In this document: one piece after another, positions 45,860 through 57,500 of the stretch
Layout of the letters: each line of letters opens with the position of its first letter
Position numbering within the stretch: the stretch's first letter is position 1
Notes under the pieces: generated by a model
The model's database searches: none
What the model was told of the DNA's origin: nothing
What the model saw: the letters and a program-made list of their open reading frames with translations, nothing else
Source: Piper betle
Lineage: Eukaryota > Streptophyta > Magnoliopsida > Piperales > Piperaceae
Length of the DNA stretch: 64,000 bases
Direction: 5' to 3'
Assembly (NCBI GenBank): GCA_033002965.1
Contig: JAURVB010013855.1
Location: 1 to 64,000 of the forward strand
Translations under genes and position numbers: made by a program

Positions 45860-47756
45860 TTATAAGGCCGGATTGAACTTGATTGAAATGCTGTTGACAC
45901 AGTGGCGCTCGTCTGTTGCCGTCTTGAACCCTTCACCCTTGAACACATGCCCGAGATGTCCCCCACAAGCAGCACATGTAATTTCAGTTCTCCGGCCATC
46001 CGGGTCAGGCTGAGAATGTTAAAATAGAACTCAGAATGGCAGTGGATAAGCAAGATGAAAACAGCTGCAGTGAAAAAATCTGAAGTAGCACATTGGAGCT
46101 CTAGTGTAATTCATATCCACATTTTGTATAAATATGAATTATTAACACCGTAAGTTTAAGTTATCCAAAAGAAGACTAACAAAGTATCATAGGCAAGACA
46201 TACACTTCGATTTATGGCTCCAGGAAAACCTTCAAAGAAAGCAGGCCAACCACAGCCGGAGTTGAACTTGGAATTGGATTTGTACAGTGGAGTCGCGCAT
46301 CCTGCACAAGAGTATATTCCATCTTCGAAGAACTTGTCATATTCCCCAGTGCCGCGAGGTCTGCATAGAATTATGAGTGTAAAAGTTCTATAACACAATT
46401 TATAAATGGTAATGGGACTTCCAAATAAATGGACACCAAAGAGCACTAAGAAACCTAAAATGACATAGCAAGGAATGCAAAAAATGCGTGTAAACCAGTA
46501 AAAGAAAAACCTCGTTATAAGTCACAACATATACAGTGTAAAGACTTACAGAAACGATGTGTACTTATTCAAGTAGTAAAAAGAAAGTGCAACGGAAATC
46601 AAAATCTCCCCAAAATTAGGGTGCTAACAGCTTGATCGAGCTCGAAATCGCTCAATGTTTGGCTCGATCTCATTCAAATTAAAGCTCAACTCGAATCAAG
46701 CGAGCACGAGCATGAGCATGCCTCCATTCGGCTCAACTCGACTCGAAGCTCAATAATTAATATTTGATACTGTAGTTGATATAATTTTTCTATAGTCATC
46801 TATATAAAATATAAAAATTAACAAATATATTTATATGATATGACAATTTTATATGATTAGATTTTGTTTCAAACAAGCTATTTTGGCATAACATTAAATT
46901 AAAATTAAATTACTTTGACTTTCATAAATAATTTTATTTTAAGTTATCAAAAAATATATATGTAAATAATAATTGAGCTAGCCTGTGTTCAACTCGAACT
47001 CCATAACCGAACTAGAACTCAAAATAAATTAATCAAGTTGAACATGGCTGAACTCGACTAGACTCGCTCTATTACCACTCCCTATCCAAAACATGTGATA
47101 TATATAAACTAAAAAATCCATTTTCCTCAAGCTTAACCATCCAAAAGCAAGAAAATATGTATAACATGGTGAATATACAGCCAGCAGCTTTCAGGACTAA
47201 ACTAGATTGCAATAAAATTCCTAAACGCATAGAAAACAGATCAAAAGAAAGACTCGCGCACCATTGATGGCCAACAACAGTGGATCAAATACCAAGTTGA
47301 ATTCTGATGATTATCAGGCATAAAATTTTTTCTTTATTTTCATGTAAGAACGGAGTAATAAAATCAGAACAAGCAGTGCCATTTATTCAACACAAGAAGG
47401 ACAACAAGAGACCGAGATCGGAGGGCTCACAATTCGCCCTGACTAGCAACTTCAAAGAAGAAGAATAAGAAAAATTCATGGCATAAGTCAACCTATCTAA
47501 CAACCACCATGGATATAGATTTACGCCAGTTGGAACAAAATCATCTAATTATAATTAATAAGAAGCGCCAATTTTCCAACATTAATGATTTAGTAACGTC
47601 AACGCCATGAAGAAAAAAAGGTTAAAAAAACATAAAAATATAGCAATTAGAGAAAGCATACTCTGTTCCTTTCTGACGAAGGATGCGAAACTGCTCGTGT
47701 GAGAGGACGGCCTTCCACTCCTCTTCGCTCTTCTGCACCGACCCGGCCGTCGCCAT
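45860..47756 (-). CDS. MSRB: Peptide methionine-R-sulfoxide reductase B, cytosolic type
   Basis: Three exons, 47662..47756, 46204..46360 and 45860..46009, join with canonical sites (donors AGA/GTATGC and AGT/GTATGT, acceptors TGCAG and CTCAG) to 133 residues. Visible motifs are [19 protein letters not shown] and [14 protein letters not shown], the second zinc pair in [12 protein letters not shown], and the catalytic Cys in [11 protein letters not shown]. The enzyme reduces methionine-R-sulfoxide in oxidised proteins. The ATG at 47756 gives the usual cytosolic start [14 protein letters not shown]. An in-frame ATG at 47879 would add 41 residues and cannot be excluded. Intron 1 carries a hAT MITE. 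The gene is intact. Confidence 0.92.
46617..47084. mobile_element. hAT MITE (TAGGG ends) inside MSRB intron 1
   Basis: 468 bp. The left end is TAGGGTGCTAACAG and the right end reverse complements to TAGGGAGTGGTAATAG. It is flanked by 8-bp sequences CCCAAAAT / TCCAAAAC (6 of 8 matching). Subterminal GAGCTCGA/TCGAACTC repeats are typical of this common plant hAT MITE type. It is non-coding. Confidence 0.65.
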
Positions 47757-47884
47757 GCCAAATACTACGGTATGAGATGGGGTGGCAAACGGGTCGGTAG
47801 AGCTGACTGTGGCTGGGAAATGGGACCTGGGGAATTTTTCTGGACACCAAGGAAAGGTTTGGAATTTGGATACGCACATAGGAA

Positions 47885-48114
47885 GCCCGGTTCCATGGAA
47901 TTGGTATCAGCCCCCTAATACAATATTATTGTTATGATAATAATAATAATATAATTTTTTATCAACACCTTCTACCATATATATTTTTTTCTTCCCTTGT
48001 TAACCTTTTTTGTGTTGTGTTTTATTCTAACCCTACAATAATTTTATTGGTTACTAATACTTACCTAATTTAAAATTATTATTATTATTATGTTCATACC
48101 AATTTTTTTATAGG
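47885..48114. other. Promoter-side region of MSRB
   Basis: AT-rich with an (AAT)n run near 47938-47950. No defined element. Confidence 0.3.
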
Positions 48115-48515
48115 CTGCAGGAGATACCATATATTTAAGATAAGTATGAATAAATATGTGTAGATACTATTTTCGTAATCTCTAATTTATGATGGGTTAA
48201 ATTGGAATTATGAAAGATAATGATAAATATAGTTATACGAATAAATACGGCTATGGTCCCGAATTTGCACTGTAGTTTTTTTTTTTAAGATAAGTATGGA
48301 TAAATATGTGTAGATACTGTTTTTGTAATCTCTAATTTATGATGGGTTAATTTGGAATTATGAAAAATAAGGATAAATATAGTTATACGAATAAATACGG
48401 TTATGGTCCCAAATTCGCACTGTAGTTTTTTTTCTGGTATCCCATCATCCAGAAACTCTAGCATTGGAGAACCGGTGCAGAATTTAGAAGATCAAAACCT
48501 AAAGAACTGAAGAAT
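48115..48515 (-). repeat. LTR-like repeat R1, copies 3 and 4 (tandem)
   Basis: Two head-to-tail copies (about 48115-48280 and 48281-48515) of the R1 sequence flanking the Copia element, in inverted orientation. Each contains TAATCTCTAATTTATGATGG and CGAATAAATACGG-TATGGTCCC. The second extends further into GGTTCTCCAATGCTAGAG (minus strand), showing more of the LTR than the copies at 10.7 and 16.2 kb. Confidence 0.6.
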
Positions 48516-49004
48516 TGTTTTGCTATTATGGATTCAGGTACGCTTCCGTAATTAAATTTTATCTTCTTAATTATTTAATCTGAAGAAAGGTTTTATTGAT
48601 GATGGTTTTATCGTGTGTATAATTTGGTTTTGCCCGCTTATTTTTTTTAAAAAGAGAGGAAACCTACCATACATGGGAGTAGAGGCAAGGAAAGGGAGGA
48701 GATTAATCCGATGCATCCTTAATTCTCACCCATGCCTATTTTTACTTGAAGATAAACCAAAATAAACCTCTTTTCCAAACAATCCCTTTCTCTATATGGC
48801 CCCTTACTCTCATTTTTTTCTTGAACATAGGAGGAGTGGGAGATGCCCGGGCCCGAGAGAGAAGCCTTGGTGTAACACTCTGATTTGGTTTGCAATGTGA
48901 AGTGAACCAAAATATTACATCCTAGTCTACCACTCATGTTCAACTTAAATGCAAAATCGACTCATACGACAAACCTAACCACTCGAGGTATTAAAAGACA
49001 AAAA
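48516..49004. other. Intergenic, repeat-like
   Basis: No gene is supported. TGTAACACTCTGATTTGG at 48871 resembles an LTR start, but no partner was found. Confidence 0.3.
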
Positions 49005-50248
49005 GCTCAAAGGAATCTAATGCCCAACCAAAACATATATGATCACACATAAAACATGCACAAACACCTTGTGACATCTTAAATGAATCCAAATTAAAAA
49101 TGTGACTTTAGATCATGGGAAAAAATTGATAGTCTCCCTTATAACTAAGACGTGGGAAAAATTTTACAAACTTGTATAATTTTATAATTTATAAAATCTA
49201 CACATAGTCATTCATATTTCAGACATTTCACACACACAAACATCACAGAGGTGTTCCACCTTGATCACATTGCGTCACAGATTATTTACAATCAAAATTT
49301 ACATTCTTCAAGCGGTTGGTTTGTATGGTTTTTATATAGGCCCTTCAACCTGTAAAATAAAGCTGAAAAGCTCTTCCAACTCATGTTTCTTTTTCACTCC
49401 AAGTACATGTACATGTAAGGCTCAAAGGAATCTAATGCGCAACCAAAACATATATAATCACACATAAAACATGCACAAACACCTTCTGACATCCTAAATG
49501 AATCCAAATTAAAAATGTGACTTTAAATCATGGGAAAATTTTGACAAAGTATCCCCTATAACTAAGGTGTGGGAAAATTTTTATAAACTTGTATAATTTT
49601 ACAATTTATAAAATTTACACGTAGTCATTCATATTTCAAACATTTCACACACAAACATCACATAGGTGTTCCACCTCGATCACATCACATCACAAATCAT
49701 TTACAACCAGAATTTATATTCTTTAGGCTGTTAGTTTATGTGGTCTTTATATAAGCCCTTCAATGTGTAAAACAAAGCTAAAAAGCTCATCTGACTCATT
49801 TCTTTTTTGCTTCAGGTACATGTATATGTAAGGCTCAAGGGAATCTAATGTGCAACCAAAACATATATTATCACACATAAAACATGCACAAGCACCTTAT
49901 CACATCCTAAATGAATCTAAATTAAAAATGAAACTTTAAATCATGGGAAAAATTTGACAAAGTCTCCCCTATAACCAAGGCATGGGAAAAATTTTACAAA
50001 TTTGTATAATTTTATAATTTATAAAGTCTACACGTAGTCATTCACATTTTAGACATTTCACACACATGAACATCGCTTAGGTGTTTCACCTCGATCATAT
50101 CACACCACATATCATTTACAACCACAATTTATATTCTTTAGGTTGTTGGTTTGTTTAGTCTTTACATAAGCCCTTCAACCTATAAAATAAATCCAAAAAG
50201 CTCCTCCAATTCATGTTTCATTTTCACTTTAAGTACATGTACACGTAA
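49005..50248 (+). repeat. Three tandem copies of a ~414-bp unit
   Basis: The string GCTCAA(A/G)GGAATCTAATG starts units at 49005, 49420 and 49833 (spacings 415 and 413). Each unit continues with CAACCAAAACATATAT, ACATAAAACATGCACAA, AAATCATGGGAAAA, GTAGTCATTCA-ATTT and ends at AAGTACATGTA-A-GTAA. Copies are clearly diverged (roughly 10% by eye). No coding capacity. Confidence 0.85.
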
Positions 50249-51650
50249 CATGGTTTAGCTTATTTGAGTTAATTTTGTCTTTTCGGAGCTTGGAGAATTT
50301 TTGCACGAAATGGTTATACCTCCGTACCCCCAAAGTATATCATCTACAAAATAGTTCAAAAACAGGTTAGTAATAATAATTTTTCATCCATTCTAAGATA
50401 TGACAACTCCATATTTAAAGACCTGCAGACTCTCACACATGAATTCAAAGTGGCTCACTAGCCCATAATACTCTTTTTATTATGCAGCCTATTATCCTCA
50501 CATGGATAATCATATTGGCTCACTAGCCCAACATAATATTTACATTACATGGCCCACAAGCCCCCCATCAACATGAGCAAACCACACACACAACATCAAT
50601 CAAGTTAGCCATCCATTGAGCCATTCTCGATCCTTACTCTCTTCGACCAAACCTACAACACAAGCCTATATAGAAAACATACATTAGTAATCAAAGATTA
50701 TCAATCTGAAAATAATTACGAAAAGAAATTCCAAATTGGCAAACAGATGACTCATCATCAATGAGAAGCTTCAACCGAAAAAGAGAACTTCTCCACACTC
50801 ACGTTATCATTCCAAAATATGTCTAATATGATCTAATTATAATCAAAAAATTGTACATAACCGTGAACCAGTGATACTCGACAGTAATATGTTAGTACTC
50901 TAGCCAATAGGGCCTAAAATAATATCACCACAACATCGCATGACTCAAATATATTCAACATAAAGCATGCACATGTAAGATAAATCACCATAACATTGCA
51001 TGACCCAAATACACTTAATGAGAAGCATGCACATGTAAGATATAAGCACTACTAGTAGATAATATAAATAACTATAATCATACAAGTAACCACCAACCAA
51101 GCATCACTGGTGGGTACTCAGTTAGTGTCACACTCTCATCTATTATGCATGCATCGAAATTTTGAAAATCATACCATTAGTATAAGGCTTAGGAAGGTTG
51201 ATAAATAGCACTAGAGCGACTTTTGATCTAAATCTCATATTTTTTAAAGTCATATTAAGGGATCTCAACCATGAAAGTTTATTAATCCAAAAAACTCAGG
51301 AAGATAACTTGTAGGTAGTGAGATTTAATAAAATGTCACTAACTACGTCCTACGATATCAATACAAACTACGGTAGTACCAAACAACAGACCAAACAGAG
51401 AGGAGTTTGATACGGCTTAGATTACTATAACATTTCAATAGTTTTTGTATGTCATCTTCACACCCCATCGCCATTTTTATACCATTTTTGGTAAAAATTT
51501 AAAAATTTTAGATTATCGTAAGTTTTAGCAAATATAAGTAAATTTGTAGCCGAATTTAAATAAAGAAATGTGCTTTGAAGGATTTGGACAAAGATCATGC
51601 ACATTTGCAAGTGAACCAAATTACCTTTTCATTAACCTAGGATGAACTAC
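50249..51650. other. Relic repeat-rich intergenic DNA with a 61-bp tandem duplication
   Basis: At 50923-51044 a 61-bp unit is present twice, both copies ending AGCATGCACATGTAAGATA. The surrounding sequence looks like old LTR material. No genes. Confidence 0.4.
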
Positions 51651-51659
51651 TTAGGACAC

Positions 51660-53025
51660 TCCTCAGTAGGACGGATCAAAGCTCGATTAAACTCGATTTA
51701 GCTCAATACTTGACTCAAAAAATTCAACTCGAAGTTTAACTCTATATTAAACAAGTTGGGCCTATGGTTATAATTGCACAATCGGCTTGACTTAAAGTTC
51801 AATACTTTATATCAGTAATAAGATTTTTAACCATATTTATCTTAAATTTATTTGCATAAATATAATCAAATTATAAAATATCATTAATGATATCAAAATT
51901 AAATAAATTTATGCATGATCAAATTATCTTTTATGCATGATTATATCAAACTTGAAATATTTTAACTATAAATTATATTTTAGTATGAATTATACAAAAA
52001 AACAACATTAATAAATACATACTAAACTAACTCAAACTCGAAACCATGGTTGCATAAATCGGAATCGGAATCGAATCGGTTTTCAGGGAATCGGAATCGG
52101 AATCGGAATCGGTCTGAATCGGCCAAGAATCGGTTCAGTTGAATCGGTCCAAATTAATTTAATCGGTCATATATAATAATTTGACAATTTATAATATAAA
52201 TATATTAAAATTGGGTATTGATGTTATTTTGATATTATTCTGTGTATTATAGTTTCTGATATTTTTAAATATTTTTTAAGATTTTTTTAAAATTATTTAG
52301 AATTAATTATTATTTTTGACTCGAGTTAGAATCGAGTCAACTTTTAATTACGAGAATGCCACTCTTTACCGCCACGCCGCCGCCGCCGGCCCGGTCGGCG
52401 GCGAGTCTCGCGGCGGCGATGTCGGAGGATGTCGGCAGCCCGGTCGGACGAACAGTCCGCGGCCCGCAGCCGGCGGCGAGGCGGCCCGGAGCGGCGGCGA
52501 GTCGGCGGCGAGTCGCGGCGATTCGTGCGTCACAGCCCGATTCGGTCCGGCCACACTTCGGCGGCGACGTTGCGAGGTCGGCGGCGAGGTCGGTAGCCCG
52601 GTCGGCGGCGAGCCCGGAGTCGGGGAGCACGGCGGAGGGCGGAAACCGGGCGGCGGCGGGCGGACGAGCGGCGGCGGCGTGGGGGAGCGGGTTTGATTTT
52701 AGGTTTTTAAAATCCAAATTACCATTTTACCCATGCTTAAATAATTTAATAAAAATCATACCTAGGGTATTTTAGTAATTTCATTAAAAAAACCGATTCC
52801 GATTTAAATCGGTCGGAATCGCCGAACTCGGCCGATTCGGGGCCGACCGAGTCGGCCCCGAAATCGGATCGGCATCGCGCCGATCCGATTTAAATCGGCC
52901 GATCGGCCGATTCCTGCAACGAGCTCGAAACAACTTGAATGTTTTTAGCTCAACTCAAACTCGAAATCAAATGAGCCAAGCTTGAGCCGACCAAAACTCG
53001 ACTCAACTCACTCGATGAGCACCCT
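51660..53025. mobile_element. Older hAT-type element interrupted by copy B
   Basis: GCTCGATT-AACTCGA-TTAGCTC motifs from about 51678 and GAGCCAAGCTTGAGCCGACC…CTCGATGAGCACCCTTA near 53020 are subterminal repeats of the TAGGG/CTCGA hAT MITE type also seen at 46.6 kb. The two halves are separated by copy B and its duplicated CTCGAAAC, showing a hAT-like element nested in another. Outer ends are not precise. Confidence 0.45.
52045..52923 (+). mobile_element. Non-autonomous hAT-like element, copy B
   Basis: 879 bp. The left end is CATGGTTGCATAAATCGG; the right end reverse complements to CTCGTTGCAGGAATCGG. It is flanked by a perfect 8-bp duplication CTCGAAAC (52037-52044 and 52924-52931). The terminal zones are dense in AATCGG repeats. 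An AT-rich left part is followed by a GC-rich CGGCGG core (52365-52690), open in several frames but of low complexity. No transposase. It is the best preserved copy. Confidence 0.85.
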
Positions 53026-53029
53026 TACT

Positions 53030-54560
53030 TCCTCATATGGTCAAAACTACGGATTCACAACACCTACTTACTTGCACAAACTACACGTAAAACACTAAAA
53101 ATGATAGGTTGAGTTCTACACTTGGCGTAGAGCAAAGCATCCACCAAAGCTGACCAAGGTGGAAGCAAAACTTTCCCAGAGGAGAGAAAAGAAGGAAGAA
53201 TGCCTAAGCCAACTCGTCCAATCCATTTTCTCAGTCCGAACCAACATGAAGCTGGTTTTATTTAATCAAAATTGTACTAGAATTTAGTTGAAGGCCAACC
53301 CGTGCTCTGTTTCGTGTGAAATTTAGACCCTACCATTTTTCAACATTATGAAGGCATTAGAGAGGTTTATTTTATCATTTGAAGACTATAAGAACTAGAT
53401 CTAGAATATTTAAATTTGGGCACATTTTTCAAAGAGTTGAAGAAATTCATTGTTGGTGTAAATTGTAAAAAACCAAGGAGAATAGTGAATTTGTGGGACA
53501 AACCCACTCTAGACGGACTCAGGGGTTTGCGTTAGATCATAAAGAACCACATAAAAATCTAATTTTTTCCTTTATTTTATTTCAGTAAGACTTAGTTTGC
53601 CTGACAAAACGTATTATTATTATTATTATTATTATTTAAGAAAATATTAAATTATATAATTGTAGCTAAATTAGAAATTATAAAATATTAATAAATTCTA
53701 ATGTATCTATCATTATACTACTCGAATTAAATATGTTATTTAATGTACATAATTAATTTAGGTTTTTACGAAATTTATTTATTTATTTATATAATGTTGT
53801 TTATTATTAAGAAAAAAACTTAGAGTATAATTTCATCCAATTAAAAATATTTTAGCAATAATTTATAAATAATTGTCAAAAAATTTTCTTATTAAAATTA
53901 AAATTACTTTTAATATAATGGTATTTTTGTTAAAAGAAATAAATATTCATTATTTTTATTTAAAATAATATAGTAATAGTTTTTAAATTAATTTTGTATA
54001 TTATATATATATATATTATTATTATTATTATCAATAAGTTTTAAATAACATCTCTTGTCATTGATTAACAATATAATAAAAATATTGTCACTTTAATACA
54101 ATATTATTTTAGTGAAATTATAAAAAAAGTTTAATTTTAGGCTAGTCGTGACATTTTATATGAGATATAATTTCGATTAAATTTCTCTTAAGCTAGAATT
54201 TATTATTTAATAATACATACTTAATTCAAGATTATAAATATAAAAAATGAATTAATAGTATATTCATTTATGTATTGCTATTTTTGTTAAAAAATTTAAA
54301 GTATAATTTCATCTAAATTAAAATCTTAAAAAATTGATAAATTCTATTTAATTATTAAAATTTTAGTCAAATTAGATTTTTTTCGCTCATTGATATTTAC
54401 TCAATTAAAAATGACGAATTAGTTTTAATATTTATATATTACCCTTATATTTTAAAAATAATATTTATTTTGTTAAAAATAAATTGATATTTATAATTAT
54501 TATTTAAAAATAATAATTAGTACCATTTTTTATAATTATTTATTATTAACAAATTTTAAA
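53030..54560. other. AT-rich intergenic DNA with an (ATT)n microsatellite
   Basis: A trinucleotide ATT run lies at about 53611-53637. The rest is very AT-rich without features, up to the GC-rich start of the SAC3B-like gene. Confidence 0.4.
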
Positions 54561-54592
54561 AGGGCAAAATCGACCCTCCATCCACGTTTAAA

Positions 54593-57500
54593 ATGGCTGC
54601 GGGGCCGGCTTTGTTCGCTGAGCCAAGCGGCCCGAGCCCAAAGCCCCAACAGTTGTGCCGGCAACCACCGATCGTCGCCGGGGACGATGCCCTAGCCGCG
54701 TCCGCCGGTGGCGATGTCGTTCGGCAGGGCCGCAGGTCCCTTGGGACGCCCACCCAACTTCTCCCCTTACGCAACCTCATCCCCTTCCTCCTCCGCTCCT
54801 CCCGACTCCCTCCAGACTGCAATCTCCCCCGACGGGAGCCCTCAAAGGTAATCGGTCTTTCTCCATGTTTCTTTTTGCGGGAATCGTTGTAAAGACACTT
54901 TATTTCTTTATTTCTTTCTTTCTTTCACTTTCGATGATGTGGTGGGGTTGAGCGATATTTGAATTCTGAATTTGTGTGCTGCGGATGCGGTTGTGGTGGA
55001 AGTGCTGCCTAGGGTTGGAAAAATTGCACTCTTCTGAAAATAAATTGGATAACAAAACGGTGGAAGAAATCAGATCTTTATACACTCGCTTTAAGTGCAC
55101 TGAGGTTTCTACCTGCAATCTATACGGGGATACAACGATTTTTGTATTACTTGAGAGTACACACAATTAGTTCCCAAGGAACTCAAGCTTAGGAATTCGA
55201 TCGGAGGGTTCCCCCTACTTTGTAATAAGATTGTAAGGAATGCTGTATTTTGAGAGAAAGAGTTAGACGAGGGGTAGCTTTTCCTGTGTGAAAAGGAGGT
55301 CTCGGAGTTGGGGAAGAGTTTTATGAAGATGAAGAGGAAATGACTGAGTCGCTTACATAAATCAATTGAATGAAGCGAGCTAGTTGCTCTTTCTTTAAGC
55401 CCTTCTTCCTCTTATTTTAAATCTCCACCCATGAGGTGACTTGGATCTGATCTTGTAATTCAGCTGCATTCTTTTGCTATATTTTATGACCAAAGGAAGT
55501 GAAGCAACTAAACAGTACGTATTTTGTGGTAGGTTGTTGCCATCGCCTGGTTATGTGGATGGACAAGAGCAAACCTCGTCATCTCCACCCAAGTTCGCTG
55601 GTACATCTCTGTCCAAGAGATCCAGATCTCCTGCAGAAAATTCTAGTGGAAGACTTACCGGATCAAGTTTGGGTCCAGATGATTGGAGAGGGTATGTTTT
55701 TGCTACCTCTAAGGGTACTTGCTTTGGCCTATTGCTCTATGTTGTTTTTATTTTTATTTTTTTAATGTGTGTAAAGTGTGGACTATGCAAAGAAGACAAA
55801 ATATCCAGTTATTTCTTTGGAAAATCGATTTCCTGCACAATTTCTTGGCCAGGGCACTGGAGAGTCTCAGAGGTGAGTTTCATTTTTACTGAACCTTACG
55901 ATTTTAATTATGAAATCCAGATTAGGCAGAAAGTGGTACTTCAATACGTTTTCACTTGACAGGTTCATGTTCCCTGGGAGAAAATTGTTCCCAATGGTTG
56001 CCTCATGAAGTTTTTTGTTTAATATTAATCAATGATGGTTCCCTCTTTCAATGTTATTATCAGTTTTAAATTTAATTTCTTCTTTTACTAGGCCAATTGT
56101 TCCTCCTCCTATAGCAAGCAGCCGTCCAATGTTTCCAAATAATGTCGCTACTAGCCAAGCCAATCAGAAAGCATCACCAACAGCTCTTTTAGGCAACCCT
56201 GACTTGGAACAAGTTCCACAAGGAAACAGCTTGAATGGAAATATTCAGAAAGAGAAAAGTCGCCTCCGTTGCTTTCCTCTCAGCTGTCACCCCAAAGTAA
56301 CAAATATTTTGCTCATGATGACCCTGAAAGGTAAATATAGTTAATACTTAATGCAATAAGCAGAAAATTTTTTAAACTTAGAGGCTGGCAAGTAAAGCAT
56401 GTCCATTTTTAGCCAATGTCCACATAGAATTGTTTAGTACATGTCTCATGATTGCAATGGAATGGTTATATCTTTAAAATACAAGTTCTACCCGTTTCAT
56501 CTCAGATGGTGGGTCTAGGATACTTATACCCGTAAGTACTGTAGCCTGGCCGCCATTTGCTTTCAATCATGGTGATATCAAGGTCAAATTTTCACTTGGG
56601 CCTCAATCAATCTGCCATCTGTTCTACTGCTCCCTCTCCGACTGTGCTCGAATGAACACCGCCATCTTCCATCCATTGCTCAATTTGGTCTTTGCTTTAA
56701 TTTGTCAACGATGAGGATACCCAAGTTTATTTCTTTATGCTCTAAAAGAGCTACAAAATCAGTGCAGGAGGATCCCTTTTAAGGCCTCATTGCATGGAGT
56801 TACAATTGTCCATGTTGGCCATGGATGAAGCTCCTGAGCAGATTTTCTGTCGGTCACTTGCAATCTTGATATGCAGACTTCTGTCTGCATCTGCATCTTT
56901 GTTATGTTGTAGAAGATGATTCATCATCTAGTTGATGATCTCAGTAATACAGCAAAGATCAAACGTTTTGTTGGATTGACTGAAATTAGGGAAAGTTGGA
57001 GAGTAGAGGGGTGCTACTGAGATTTTTGTCTTCAGGGAAGGGAGATGGGAGTGAGATGGAGGTGAGGAAGAAGGGGCAATCGTGAAGTTTTGTTATAGTC
57101 ATAGATTTCAGATGATTAAATGTCTATTTAGAGGTCTGTGCATATAAGCTAGAGCAGCTTATGCTGCCACGCTTTCTGGGTTTAAACTTATTTGGGGTGA
57201 TTTTGAATTTTAGAGAGGCACTTGCTAAGGCCAAAAGATTAGTTCGCTTCAACAAGGAACTAAGTGAACCACTGAAGGAGTTAAAAAAGAAAATATATCA
57301 GGAAAAAGGCAGGAGGAGATAAAAGCTGAAGCACAAAAAGTCAACATTGAATCTCTTGATGAAGACACTGTTAATGGAAGCACACATGGTGATCAAGAAG
57401 GTCCTAAGCCGTGTAAAGTTGTTGGATTGTGCCTTGACATGTGCCCAGGTATATTATATGGTGGATTAGGTTAAACAAATTCACATGTTTAAATGTTGCT

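Noticed and set aside
52356..52775. Ala/Arg-rich gene inside copy B
   Set aside because: CGGCGG-rich core open in four frames; the GC content alone explains the open frames.
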